From Mariniphaga sp. (GTDB lineage: Bacteria; Bacteroidota; Bacteroidia; Bacteroidales; Prolixibacteraceae): a DNA stretch of 64,000 bases. Below are positions 1 through 10,120 of this stretch, piece by piece. Both the position numbers and the translations under genes were made by a program. The notes below the pieces were generated by a model, which worked only from the letters and a program-made list of their open reading frames with translations, ran no database searches and was not told the DNA's origin. How positions within the stretch are numbered: the stretch's first letter is position 1; every line of letters starts with the position of its first letter. Location: contig JAQVON010000005.1 of the NCBI GenBank assembly GCA_028702595.1, positions 29,736-93,735 on the forward strand, read 5' to 3'.

Positions 1-1367
1 ATTTTAAAATCGGTTTTCGAGTCGATGAGCTCGCTGTAAGCCTGCTGCCACTGGGTTTGTGCAATCAGGTATTCGGTAATGGTTTCCATGCCTACTTCAT
101 AATTATCGCGGGCTAGGCGTTGGTTTTCCTTTGCCTGTTCCAGTGCAGCTTCGTTAAGCTGAATGCGTTCCCACGCCAGTTGCAGGTTCATTCGGGCCTG
201 TTCGGTTTCCAGTTTTAACAGTTGCTTATTTTTTTCCAGTTCAAGCTCTTGGATTTCCTTGTCGATCTTTGCGGCATTTATTTTTTTCACTCCTTCGCCC
301 CAGTGGAAAATCGGTATTTTCACCGATGCCAGCACATTCAAACTGGTGTTTGAAAGATTGATTCCGCCAAAATCGATTCCCCCTATGTGGTTGTACCCGG
401 CCTGAACTCCGGCGACAGGCAGAAAGTCGGCTTTGGTCATTTTAATTTGCTGTTCCTGCAGATCGATGTTTTTTTGCAACAATCTATATTCCGGACGTTG
501 GTACACTGTTTCATTTTCAGCTGTCAAATCAGAGGGGAAACTTACTGAAACTACAGTATCAACAGCTGCGATTGATGTACTGAAAGGTAGTCCGGTTACC
601 CTGCACAATTCCATGCGGCTGAGTTCGAGTCCGTTTTGGGCTTTTTGTAAATTCAATTTGGCGTTATTCCATTCTACTTGTGCTTTCAGCAAGTCATTGC
701 GATTCGTCATGCCCACCTCATGTGCGTCTTGTGCTATTTTTACCAGTTCTGTCAGCATATCCACTGCCTGCTGTGCCAGTTTCACTTTTTGGGAAACTGA
801 GATATAAGTCCAGTAGGCATTATCAGCTTCGACAATGGTGTTCATTTGGTGAAGCGTTTGGTTGTCACCGGCCATCTCTATGCCAATGTCGGCCATTTTG
901 TTTCCGGCATTAATCTTACCACCGGTAAAAACGGGTTGTTCCAAAGCAATTCCTGCCAGGTATGCTCCGCTCAGGCTCACATTCAGCGGCAGCCAGGAAT
1001 ACATGTTGAAAACCGGATTACCGTCGGGGCCTGTTACCGCTTCTCCTGTCGTTGGATTTATCATGATGTTGGGTTCCAGCTTGCCGGTTTGCGGATTGAG
1101 AATCTGTGTGGGCAACGTCAGCTCCATTTCAAAATCTTGATCCTGATAAATTCCCATTCCGGTTGCCGATAAGGATGGCAAACGCATGGTGCGGACGGCT
1201 GCCTTTTGTGTTGCTGCCTTTTCAACTTGTTTGGCAGCTACTTTCAGATTTTCGTTTTTATTTAGTGCCATTTCCCGGGCTTGCTGTAAACTCATCTGTT
1301 CCTGGCATGTTCCCGTTATCCAGAAATTCAGAAAAATAAAAAACAAGATATAATGGATTGTCTTCAT
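1..1367 (-). CDS. TolC-like outer membrane efflux protein (partial, C-terminus outside window)
   Basis: Reverse complement reads MKTIHYILFFIFLNFWITGTCQEQMSLQQAREMALNKNENLKVAAKQVEKA..., a typical OEP coiled-coil protein; ATG overlaps the stop of the upstream RND gene (ATGA). Missing from the ORF track because it runs off the edge. Confidence 0.9.
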   Translation of the reverse strand, partial: MKTIHYILFFIFLNFWITGTCQEQMSLQQAREMALNKNENLKVAAKQVEKAATQKAAVRTMRLPSLSATGMGIYQDQDFEMELTLPTQILNPQTGKLEPNIMINPTTGEAVTGPDGNPVFNMYSWLPLNVSLSGAYLAGIALEQPVFTGGKINAGNKMADIGIEMAGDNQTLHQMNTIVEADNAYWTYISVSQKVKLAQQAVDMLTELVKIAQDAHEVGMTNRNDLLKAQVEWNNAKLNLQKAQNGLELSRMELCRVTGLPFSTSIAAVDTVVSVSFPSDLTAENETVYQRPEYRLLQKNIDLQEQQIKMTKADFLPVAGVQAGYNHIGGIDFGGINLSNTSLNVLASVKIPIFHWGEGVKKINAAKIDKEIQELELEKNKQLLKLETEQARMNLQLAWERIQLNEAALEQAKENQRLARDNYEVGMETITEYLIAQTQWQQAYSELIDSKTDFK

Positions 1368-4300
1368 GATGCTATTTCTATTATTGTTTCAGGTTTTTTG
1401 ATTTGTTTTACTCCATAAAATGCTGCGTATAATATGGGTACAAAAATTAATGTGATGAGTGTACCCACCAGCAACCCACTGATAATAGCCACGGCCATAC
1501 TCACATACATGGGGTCAGTGAGCAACGGAATCATCCCCAGGATAGTGGTGAATGAGGCCATCAGCACCGGCCGTGTGCGTGAAATAGTGGCATTAATAAG
1601 CGCCTGGTGTTTTTCTACCCCCTCAGCAATGAGCATTTCTACTTCATCGAGTAATACGATGGCATTTTTTACAATCATCCCCATCAAACCAAATGAGCCA
1701 ATGATGGCCATAAACGTAAACGGTTGTCCGGCCAGGATCATCCCCGGCACAATTCCAATAAATGCCATGGGGATGCAACTCAGAACGATGAGTGGTTTTT
1801 TGAAATCGTTGAAAAGCAGGATGAGTGCTAGAATGATGAGCATAATAGAAATGGGCAGGTACCTGAAAATATTGCGTAATGCATCTCCCTGCAGCTCATG
1901 TTCGCCAACCCAGGCAGCGTTGTAGCCATCGGGTAGTTGAATATCTTCAATATCTTTCAGCATGGTTTTGCGTACCAGTGCCGGGCTGTAATCTTCCTGT
2001 GGTTCGCATTGTATCTGGATAGTCCGCTGGCCGTTTACCCGTCGCACCACCTGGTCCTTCCAGTGGAGATTAATCCCCTGTGTAACGGCACTCAGAGGCA
2101 CCGGACTAATCAGTTCATCCATCAAGTCATCCGCTGGTTTTATGCCCGTGAGCAACTCCTGAACTGTACTTTTATCCACACCTGAAAGGTTGGGTATCAT
2201 GCTCCAGACCGGGATGTCTTCCAGGTTTTCAATACGGGAACCATCGTTGTTGCGCAGTTTCATAACAATACCTACGCGGGTTTGTCCTTCAAAATATTCT
2301 CCAATGGGAAGCCCATCGGTGGCAGCCAGAATGGCATTGCTCACATCGGAGCGGGTGGTTCCTGCACGCTGTGCCGACTGCCGGGAATATTCAGCCACCA
2401 GTGTTTGTCCTGTTGGTTGCCAGTCGTCTTCAATGGTATATGGGTCAGTATAGGGATTATTGCGGAAAATTTCCTTTGCCTGCCTGCTCAAATCACGCAA
2501 TACAGCGGGGTCGGGGCCTGTGAATTCTACTTCCACCGTGTGTGAAGCCTTAACCGAGAGGTTGTATTTTCGGATGCGTGTGCGGGCATCCGGGAAATTA
2601 TGGTGCAGGTACTCACTCAGCACCGGCTTCATGCGGATCATCGTTTCGTAGTCCTCAAAGTTAACAATCAGTTCGCCGTAATTGTCGGCTGCTTCGCCCA
2701 TTGGCCGCACCAGCGCATAACGAGTCGGTGTTTGTCCGTGGCTGGTAACCACCATGTTAACTTCTTCGAGCGAAAGCAGATGTTCTGTAATTTGCTGCAA
2801 ATCTTCGTTCACTTTTTGTGGGCTGAAGCCTGCCGGAAGCTTATATTCAATGTAAACCTGGTTGTAGTTGAAATCGGGGAAAAAAGTTTTTTTGATGTTG
2901 TTGAAATGGATCGCCGCAACTGCAAGTAGTAAAATTGCAACAATCAGCGTAACAGTCTTATAGTGCAATAGCAGACCCAGTAAATTTCTAAATTTTCGGT
3001 ATGCCCAGCCGTGGTAAAGCTCTTTGCCTTCTTTTTTCTTTTCCCTTTTCAAGAGCATTTTCGAAAAGAGCGGTACCTGCGTCATAGCCAGTGCCCAGCT
3101 GATAAACAGCGAAATGCACAGAACCACAAACAGGTCGCGGGCATATGTTCCGGCGGCATCTTTTGAAAGGTAAACCGGGAGAAATGCTGCTACAGCAATA
3201 AATGTAGCGACGAAAAGTGGTTTGGCAGTTCGTGTTGCCGGATGGATATAAGCTTTTTTCCCTTTTATTCCTTTTTTTAAATCCACCAGAATGCCGTCGA
3301 TAACCACAATGGCATTGTCAACCAGCATACCCATAGCCACAATAAAAGCCCCCAGCGAGATGCGTTGCAATGTTCCACCGGCAGCCAGCAAAATGGGAAA
3401 GGTGGCCAGAATGGTGAGTGCCAGACCACTACCAATGATCAATCCGCTGCGAAAACCCATGGATACCATCAAAACCAAAATGACAATAAGTACCGATGCT
3501 ACAAGGTTCCACATAAACCCATTGATGGCATTTTTCACTAAATCGGGCTGAAAGAACACTTTTTCAAATTCGTAACCCACCGGGATATCTTTTTTTAGTT
3601 CAGTCAGCTTTTTTTCCACGCGTTTACCTACATCCACAATGTTCTCGCCCGATTCCATGGAAAGAGAAATAGCAAGGGCTTTTTTATTGTCCAGGTGCAT
3701 GTCATTTCGGGGTGGGTTGGCATAAACCTCGTTCACCCGGGCAATGTCCGAAAGTTTAAACAGACTTCCGTTGAGGCTTTTAATCATTACATTGGCCACA
3801 TCATCGGCGTTTGTAATTTTACCATTTACCGAAATTGGGAGCAACTGATTGCCAGTTTGCAGGGATCCGGGATATACAGCAGCATTTTCGGCTTGTAACG
3901 CAGCAATCACCTGAAAAGGAAATACACCCATTTTGCCCATTTTGGACGGGTTGAAAACGATCTCGGTGACTGGTTGCTGTTCACCATAAATTTCTACCCG
4001 CGCAACGCCGTCAACACCCAACATTTCGCGCTTGATAAACCGGGCCATATTGCTCATTTCCTTGTATGAATAGCCGTCGGCTGTCATAGCGAAAAACATG
4101 CCGTATACATCGCCAAAATCATCGTATACTACAGGCGACTGTGTGCCCTCGGGTAGTTTGGCAACCACTTCGTTCATCCTTCGGCGCAGGAAATCCCAGC
4201 GCTGTTCAATCTCTTTTTGCGGTACAGTGAGTTCGAGCATCACGGTGATAATCGACAGGTTGGGCATCGATTTCGACCGGATGGTTTCCACGTCTCCCAG

Positions 4301-4519
4301 CGTATTCAGTTCTTCTTCAATGATATTGGTCACCTGCAACTCCACCTCGTGTGCCGAAGCACCCGGATAAAACGTTACAATCTGCGACATCATCACCTTC
4401 AATTCCGGGTCTTCCAGTTTGCTGATGGAGCGAAATGCGAGAATACCACCTGCCACCATGCAAAACAGGATAAACCAGATAATGGCTTTTCTATGGAAAG
4501 TCATTTCAGTAAGATACAT
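1364..4519 (-). CDS. RND efflux transporter permease (AcrB/MMPL family)
   Basis: 1051 aa; RND topology and motifs (GMLVDNAIVVIDGI, GLMGMIVKNAIVLLDEV). Confidence 0.93.
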   Translation of the reverse strand: MYLTEMTFHRKAIIWFILFCMVAGGILAFRSISKLEDPELKVMMSQIVTFYPGASAHEVELQVTNIIEEELNTLGDVETIRSKSMPNLSIITVMLELTVPQKEIEQRWDFLRRRMNEVVAKLPEGTQSPVVYDDFGDVYGMFFAMTADGYSYKEMSNMARFIKREMLGVDGVARVEIYGEQQPVTEIVFNPSKMGKMGVFPFQVIAALQAENAAVYPGSLQTGNQLLPISVNGKITNADDVANVMIKSLNGSLFKLSDIARVNEVYANPPRNDMHLDNKKALAISLSMESGENIVDVGKRVEKKLTELKKDIPVGYEFEKVFFQPDLVKNAINGFMWNLVASVLIVILVLMVSMGFRSGLIIGSGLALTILATFPILLAAGGTLQRISLGAFIVAMGMLVDNAIVVIDGILVDLKKGIKGKKAYIHPATRTAKPLFVATFIAVAAFLPVYLSKDAAGTYARDLFVVLCISLFISWALAMTQVPLFSKMLLKREKKKEGKELYHGWAYRKFRNLLGLLLHYKTVTLIVAILLLAVAAIHFNNIKKTFFPDFNYNQVYIEYKLPAGFSPQKVNEDLQQITEHLLSLEEVNMVVTSHGQTPTRYALVRPMGEAADNYGELIVNFEDYETMIRMKPVLSEYLHHNFPDARTRIRKYNLSVKASHTVEVEFTGPDPAVLRDLSRQAKEIFRNNPYTDPYTIEDDWQPTGQTLVAEYSRQSAQRAGTTRSDVSNAILAATDGLPIGEYFEGQTRVGIVMKLRNNDGSRIENLEDIPVWSMIPNLSGVDKSTVQELLTGIKPADDLMDELISPVPLSAVTQGINLHWKDQVVRRVNGQRTIQIQCEPQEDYSPALVRKTMLKDIEDIQLPDGYNAAWVGEHELQGDALRNIFRYLPISIMLIILALILLFNDFKKPLIVLSCIPMAFIGIVPGMILAGQPFTFMAIIGSFGLMGMIVKNAIVLLDEVEMLIAEGVEKHQALINATISRTRPVLMASFTTILGMIPLLTDPMYVSMAVAIISGLLVGTLITLIFVPILYAAFYGVKQIKKPETIIEIAS

Positions 4520-5586
4520 TACAACAGCCCTCCTACATTGGTTTCGGACACCGGTGCCAGCGGTTCTACCTTGTCGTTTTCATGGAGGCTGCTCGCACCA
4601 GCTATCACTACATGCTCGTTTATCTGAACACCGTGGGTAATGCCAATGCGGCCGTTGCCGGTGAGTGGCCCGGTTACTACCTCGCGTTTTCTTACCGTAC
4701 CTCCTGATTCGTAAACCCAAACGTATGTTTTGCCGTTTTCATAAAAAAGGGCATTCAACGATACGGAGGCCATGGATCTAGTATTGTTTTTCAGCAGGAT
4801 GTTCACCTGAATGTCCATACCGGGTGCCAGTTTTGGCTGAGTGGCAGAATTGATACGCAATTGCACCTTATACAACTGGTTGTTGCTGGCTTTTCTGCTA
4901 TAACTCAGCAAGTCGAGAGGGAATTCTTCCTTCGATACAGTGGGTTGGAGGCCTGAAAATGTAATGATGCCTTTTCGTTCTGCATACAGCGCAACCGGGA
5001 TTTCCACTTCCACCTGATAGTGTCCTGTATTAATCATAGTAATCACGGGCATTCCGGCATCCACCATTTCATTTTCCAGGAAATTTATTTTTTGAATGTA
5101 GCCCGAAACCGGGGCTTTGAGTTTGGTGTCATGAAGCTGATTTTTGGCATGTTTGAGTTGTATTTCTACCATTTTCAATCCCGAAACGGCCTTGTCGTAG
5201 TCTTTGCCAGCCACACTCTTCCGGTTGTGCAATTCAATCACCCGGTTGACTTCGGCTTTTACCTGGTCGTATTGCGCCTGTGCGGCCGCCAGTTGCACCT
5301 CGTAATCGCGGGTGTCCATCTGGGCTACCACCTGCCCGGCTTGAATAAAGTCACCTTCATTGACCATCATTTTTCGGATAGGACCTGCTACACGGAAAGC
5401 TACGTTTATTTGGGCGGCTTCTTTTAATATTCCGGGAAAAGACCTGACCGAAACAGAATCGGCTTGCTGAACCGGTTCAATTTTTACTTTGCGAATTATG
5501 CTGTTTTGCTTGTTATTGTTCGTAGTGCAACCAACCAGTAAAGTTAGACTAAGCAAAAGCATTAAACTGTTTTTAGATGGTTTCAT
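4519..5586 (-). CDS. RND efflux periplasmic adaptor (membrane fusion protein), lipoprotein
   Basis: Lipobox LLVGCTT; biotinyl-lipoyl-like and barrel-sandwich regions (VNEGDFIQAGQVVAQMDTRDYEVQLAAAQAQYDQ); directly upstream of the RND gene. Confidence 0.92.
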   Translation of the reverse strand: MKPSKNSLMLLLSLTLLVGCTTNNNKQNSIIRKVKIEPVQQADSVSVRSFPGILKEAAQINVAFRVAGPIRKMMVNEGDFIQAGQVVAQMDTRDYEVQLAAAQAQYDQVKAEVNRVIELHNRKSVAGKDYDKAVSGLKMVEIQLKHAKNQLHDTKLKAPVSGYIQKINFLENEMVDAGMPVITMINTGHYQVEVEIPVALYAERKGIITFSGLQPTVSKEEFPLDLLSYSRKASNNQLYKVQLRINSATQPKLAPGMDIQVNILLKNNTRSMASVSLNALFYENGKTYVWVYESGGTVRKREVVTGPLTGNGRIGITHGVQINEHVVIAGASSLHENDKVEPLAPVSETNVGGLL

Positions 5587-5851
5587 TAAAATAGGATTTA
5601 ATTAATGTACTGTATATTAGACGGATATATATTAGTATTCATGCTGTAATTTCATATCACGTAGATTATTGGTTTTATTTTTTGCCTGTTTATTTATTTG
5701 ATCATGCTCGTTTCATGGCTACATCTGGTTCAGTTTTAACAGGGATTTTTGGTTAATTCGGTAAGGAATTGCAATTTATTAGCTTCAGGATGCTTGTTGC
5801 CCAAAAAAAGTACTGAAGTGATCAAATTGGTGTTTGAATTGAAAGGATTCA

Positions 5852-6088
5852 TTACTCACGGAATTCCCGGATTCTTTCCTGTGTTATTTCTCTGCCCAAT
5901 TCAATCAGTTCAGGAGTTTTAAGAAACTCAAATGTTTTGGTTGAGTCGGCCGGAATGTTGATATCTGGTTTATTGAGTTCCAGCAAGAGGTGTGAGATGC
6001 GGGTAAGTATGTGGGGTGAGGTGTGCTGCTGCAGGGTGAGGTGTGCTGCTGCAGGGTGAGGTATCACTGGCTTCCTCCCGAAAATCAA
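5852..6088 (-). CDS. Small hypothetical ORF, possibly a gene remnant; contains a 20-bp tandem repeat
   Basis: 78 aa ORF without recognisable family; low coding confidence. Confidence 0.25.
   Translation of the reverse strand: MIFGRKPVIPHPAAAHLTLQQHTSPHILTRISHLLLELNKPDINIPADSTKTFEFLKTPELIELGREITQERIREFRE
6014..6061. repeat. 20-bp direct tandem repeat (GGGTGAGGTGTGCTGCTGCA), two full copies plus a partial third
   Basis: Seen directly: gggtgaggtgtgctgctgca gggtgaggtgtgctgctgca gggtgaggt. Confidence 0.85.
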
Positions 6089-6214
6089 GGCACAGAGAAT
6101 TTTTCAACCGTTGTGGTTTCAAGAAGTTGGATGTTATATTGTTAGATGAAAGTGTTTTTTTGAAGAGAATATTTTTTATCTTTGAACGATTTTTAAAATT
6201 AAATTTTTAAGAAT

Positions 6215-6940
6215 ATGCTAGTTGACACTGTCTTTAAGAATAAAATAGAGAAGTCCTCTGATTTCAAATTTGATGCTGCCGTAGCTACTGTTTTTGATGA
6301 CATGCTGGTGCGTTCGGTGCCGTTGTATCTTGAGATGCAGCGTATGATCACTGAGCTGGCCAGAGATTATGCTGTGCCGGGTACAAATCTTTATGATCTG
6401 GGCTGTTCAACCGGAACTACACTTATGTCGCTCAATAAGGTGTTAGATGACTCTATCCGGTTTGTCGGGATTGATTACTCGGAGGATATGCTTAAAATCT
6501 GCCGGTCCAACTTTGAGGAACAGCAGTTTTCCCGTCCCTATGAGTTACAGGCAGCAGACCTGAATCATTCTATTCAGATTGAAGATGCATCGGTTGTTGT
6601 TTCCTGCCTGACCCTGCAGTTTGTTCGCCCCATGTATAGGGAAAAACTGCTTCGTACTGTTTGGGAAAAGATGAATGAAGGTGGATGCATTATTTTGATC
6701 GAAAAAGTGCTGGCCGATCACCATGAATTTAACCGGCAGATGATCAAATATTATTATGATCTGAAACGCCGAAACAGTTATGATGATCTGGAAATTTCAC
6801 AGAAGAGGGAAGCTTTGGAGAACATACTGATTCCCTATAAACTGAGTGAAAACATCGAACTGTTAAAACAGGTGGGATTTCGGGATAGCGAAACATTTTT
6901 GAAGTGGTATAACTTTGCTGGGTTGATCGCGTTTAAATAA
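6215..6940 (+). CDS. cmoA: Carboxy-S-adenosyl-L-methionine synthase-like methyltransferase (CmoA family)
   Basis: YDLGCSTGTTLMSLN, FVGIDYSEDMLKICR, LTLQFVRPMYREKLLRTVWEKMNEGGCIILIEKV match the CmoA pattern; preceded by a TATCTTTG -7-like box at 6177-6184. Confidence 0.85.
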   Translation: MLVDTVFKNKIEKSSDFKFDAAVATVFDDMLVRSVPLYLEMQRMITELARDYAVPGTNLYDLGCSTGTTLMSLNKVLDDSIRFVGIDYSEDMLKICRSNFEEQQFSRPYELQAADLNHSIQIEDASVVVSCLTLQFVRPMYREKLLRTVWEKMNEGGCIILIEKVLADHHEFNRQMIKYYYDLKRRNSYDDLEISQKREALENILIPYKLSENIELLKQVGFRDSETFLKWYNFAGLIAFK

Positions 6941-7103
6941 AGTCCGTTGACTGCGTTATGCTTGCCCTCAAAATGGTTGTTTACGTATAGTAAACTCATA
7001 TTTTTCGGACTTTGCAAGCCTTGTCAGCGAACTTACCAGACCAGACTCTTAACTTTTAAGACGAAAACGAAATAGTATTATTGTTTCACCTTGAAAAAAG
7101 CAG

Positions 7104-7784
7104 ATGTTTGTAAAATTAGGGAATTGGCTTTTTCATTACAGAAATTTTTTATTTCCGGTCTTTTATGCGGCCTTGTTTATTCCGTCCCTCCCGGTTTTCA
7201 CTAAAACGATTTATGCTGAGACAGCAGGCGTTGTGATTATTTTAGCCGGGATGTTGGTGAGGGCGATCACTATTGGGCTGGTTTATATTGTCAGAGGGGG
7301 GAGGAACCGCACCATTTTTGCCGATAATCTTGTCACTGAAGGGATCTACCACATTTGTCGCAATCCGATGTATTTGGGAAATATATTGCTGCTGCTTGGG
7401 TTTGGCCTGTTTGCTAACTCGCTGTGGTTTATGGCTGTTTTCTTTCCTCTGTTTGTGCTTTTTTATGCAGCCATTATAAAAGCGGAGGAAGCATTTCTTC
7501 AAAATAAATTTGGGGATGAATTTCGCAGGTACAAAAAAAATGTTCGTGCCCTGATCCCTCATCTGGATAGGATTAACACTGCGTTTTATGGACATTCATT
7601 CAAATGGAAAAAGGTGCTGAGCAAGGAACACAATTCACTTTACCTTTACTTGTCGGGCATTCTGCTTTTATTGCTGTTAAAGGAGAGAATGGAGTTCCGG
7701 CTGTTTATCGTGGTTTTTTTGCTGATCAGTGTTATTTATGGAGTTATTAAATGGTTTAAGAAGCGCCGGTTACTGGAGGATTAA
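7104..7784 (+). CDS. Isoprenylcysteine carboxyl methyltransferase / phospholipid methyltransferase family membrane protein
   Basis: Polytopic; GIYHICRNPMYLGNILLLLGFGL and EEAFLQNKFGDEFRRYKKNVRALIP are ICMT/PEMT-family signatures. Confidence 0.8.
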   Translation: MFVKLGNWLFHYRNFLFPVFYAALFIPSLPVFTKTIYAETAGVVIILAGMLVRAITIGLVYIVRGGRNRTIFADNLVTEGIYHICRNPMYLGNILLLLGFGLFANSLWFMAVFFPLFVLFYAAIIKAEEAFLQNKFGDEFRRYKKNVRALIPHLDRINTAFYGHSFKWKKVLSKEHNSLYLYLSGILLLLLLKERMEFRLFIVVFLLISVIYGVIKWFKKRRLLED

Positions 7785-7842
7785 AATCGTACACAATTCA
7801 TGAACTGTTCAGGAATTGTTGTAAAATTAAATAGAACAGGGG

Positions 7843-8661
7843 ATGACCATTTCAATTTTTTATTCAGCGGTTGAGTGCAGTTACTTCTGGTTACCTCTTG
7901 CTGGATTTATCATCGGTTTGGCTGCTTCTATGACTGGTAGCGGAGGTGGATTTTTTTTTCTTCCCGTGCTCGTTCTTTTTTTTCATGTTCCTCCACAAGT
8001 GGCCGTGGCAACATCATTGGCGGCTTCCCTTCCCATAGGTCTCATTGGCTCATTGGGACATTATCGCGAAGGGCATGTTGATGGAAAGCTGTGGGCTGTT
8101 TTTTCTATCACCGGTATCGTTGGAGCCTTAATAGGAGCGGGTATAACCAATTTGACTTCACCAGGCCTGTTAAAGACAGGTTTTGGAATTTATGCCATAT
8201 TGATGGCCATCCCAATATTGATCAATTATTGGAGTAGAAAAAAAGCCAGAACCGTTGGATTAAAGCAGCATAAATATTTAAAAAATCATAAAATTTTCAG
8301 AGGATCTTTCTATGGATTTATTGCAGGAATGGTTGCAGGTACCTTTGGTACAAGCGGAGCAGCGCCGGTTTTGGCTGGATTGCTAACCTTGCGTATTCCG
8401 GTTAAGCGGGTGGTAGGCACTTCCTTGCTGATCGTGTTGATAAATACTATCTTTGCTCTTGGGGCTCACCTGGTGATGGGCGAAACAGACCTTACCCTGG
8501 TTTTATTCCTGGCTGCCGGCTCCGGACTGGGCGCTTATGTGGGAACAAAATTGTTAGCCGGGATGAAAACCGGCCGGGTTGAGGCTCCGGTCAGACTGTG
8601 GTATGCTATAGGAATGATTGTGTTGGGGATGGTTATCATTTTTAGTGAACAACAAAGCTAA
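7843..8661 (+). CDS. TauE/SafE family sulfite/sulfonate exporter-like membrane protein
   Basis: Polytopic; GLAASMTGSGGGFFFLPVLVLFFHVPPQVAVATSL and GTFGTSGAAPVLAGLL repeats typical of TauE/SafE. Confidence 0.85.
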   Translation: MTISIFYSAVECSYFWLPLAGFIIGLAASMTGSGGGFFFLPVLVLFFHVPPQVAVATSLAASLPIGLIGSLGHYREGHVDGKLWAVFSITGIVGALIGAGITNLTSPGLLKTGFGIYAILMAIPILINYWSRKKARTVGLKQHKYLKNHKIFRGSFYGFIAGMVAGTFGTSGAAPVLAGLLTLRIPVKRVVGTSLLIVLINTIFALGAHLVMGETDLTLVLFLAAGSGLGAYVGTKLLAGMKTGRVEAPVRLWYAIGMIVLGMVIIFSEQQS

Positions 8662-8674
8662 CCGATATAATGAC

Positions 8675-9403
8675 ATGATTCGTACGATCTATTTTTTTAT
8701 TCTTTGTTTTTTTGCCCTTGGAGCCGTTGGATTCTTCTTGATTAACCGGGAAAAGAGTGTACCTGAAGCCCGGGAAAACTGGAAAAAATTCATTGTTTAT
8801 TTCGGAATCATTCACGCGTTGTTTTTAAGTATTGTAATCGACCCTCTCGTTTTCCACTGGTTGGCTGCAGTGATTATTATAGTGGGCATTTTTGAACTGT
8901 TTACATTGCATAAAAATGCCGGCTACCTTAAGAAAAGATTTTTTCTTTTTTCGTTATTCCTGTATGTTTTGGTGGCTTATGGCTTCTATCTTTTCAGCAA
9001 TTCCGGAAAGGAGAAAATTTTATTTGCTTTCCTGGTGCTTTCTATCTTTGATAGTTTCAGCCAGATTGCAGGGCAACTTTGGGGCAGACGAAAGATTTTT
9101 CCAAAAATTAGTCCGAATAAAACAGTAGAAGGCATTATCGGGGGTGCTGTCGTAGCTCTGGGCAGCTCCCTGTTATTTGAGGAGCTGATTGACGGTACAG
9201 CCATTCAAAAGTCTCTTGTCACTATGGCAATTGTACTGTTTGCTTTTCTGGGTGATATGCTAACCTCACTGTACAAAAGAACGTATCATGTGAAAGACTT
9301 TAGTCATTTGATACCAGGACACGGTGGATTCCTTGATCGGTTCGACAGCCTGATAGCCGGAGGAGCAGGAATCACCATGCTGGAAGTAGTTATGAATTAT
9401 TAA
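8675..9403 (+). CDS. Phosphatidate cytidylyltransferase (CdsA family)
   Basis: Polytopic; SQIAGQLWGRRKIFPKISPNKTVEGIIGG and LTSLYKRTYHVKDFSHLIPGHGGFLDRFDS are the CdsA signature. Start moved to MIRTIYFF. Confidence 0.9.
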   Translation: MIRTIYFFILCFFALGAVGFFLINREKSVPEARENWKKFIVYFGIIHALFLSIVIDPLVFHWLAAVIIIVGIFELFTLHKNAGYLKKRFFLFSLFLYVLVAYGFYLFSNSGKEKILFAFLVLSIFDSFSQIAGQLWGRRKIFPKISPNKTVEGIIGGAVVALGSSLLFEELIDGTAIQKSLVTMAIVLFAFLGDMLTSLYKRTYHVKDFSHLIPGHGGFLDRFDSLIAGGAGITMLEVVMNY

Positions 9404-9434
9404 AATGGTATACTGGTAACTGAATCGAATTGAA

Positions 9435-10109
9435 ATGGGATATCAAATTACCTTGATGTTTATTTTTCTCGTAGCCATTTTTTTTCTTTTGGTTTTTAAC
9501 GAGCTAATCTACCGAAGGCTTGGTCTGAAAGGTGAGATAACCCGTAAATTTGCGCATTTTTCAGCTACCCTTTCTACCCTCACCTTTCCTTATCTGTTTG
9601 AAGACCATTGGTATGTATTGATATTGGCTGCCTTCTTTTTTGTTTTGCTTTTTGCCAGCCGGAAAGGAACACAGCTTAAATCGATACATGATATTGACCG
9701 GATTTCTGTTGGTAGTTACCTTTTACCCCTGTCGATATATCTGACATTTCTGGTTTCAAACAGCCTGAATAATAAAATACTCTATATTTTACCCATTCTG
9801 ATCCTTGCTATCTGCGATCCTATGGCTGGTATACTGGGACTTAACCTGAAAAATTATAACCATAAAATCCGGTTATTTGGTTTTAAAACCAAAAAAACCT
9901 GGCTGGGCTCAGGATCATTTTTTGTTTCTGGTTTTATCATTAGCATCATTGCCTTGTATTTCAACCGGATGATTTTTGATCTCAAAACATTTTGGCTATC
10001 CTTGGGTATTGCGGTAGTCAGTAGCCTGGCTGAACTGATTAGCTGGCGCGGAACAGATAATCTGTTCATTCCCATAAGTGTACTGTTGGTTTTAATTTAT
10101 TTTCTATAA
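9435..10109 (+). CDS. Dolichol/phytol kinase-like (SEC59/VTE5/CdsA-related) membrane protein
   Basis: EITRKFAHFSATLSTLTFPYLF, ICDPMAGILGLNL, TKKTWLGSGSFFVSGFIIS pattern as in polyprenol/phytol kinases. Confidence 0.7.
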   Translation: MGYQITLMFIFLVAIFFLLVFNELIYRRLGLKGEITRKFAHFSATLSTLTFPYLFEDHWYVLILAAFFFVLLFASRKGTQLKSIHDIDRISVGSYLLPLSIYLTFLVSNSLNNKILYILPILILAICDPMAGILGLNLKNYNHKIRLFGFKTKKTWLGSGSFFVSGFIISIIALYFNRMIFDLKTFWLSLGIAVVSSLAELISWRGTDNLFIPISVLLVLIYFL

Positions 10110-10120
10110 ATTCTATACAT

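Noticed and set aside
1434-4640. Many plus-strand ORFs (63-163 aa) in the ORF track
   Set aside because: They are antisense shadows of the RND permease and adaptor genes, with no family signatures or start contexts.
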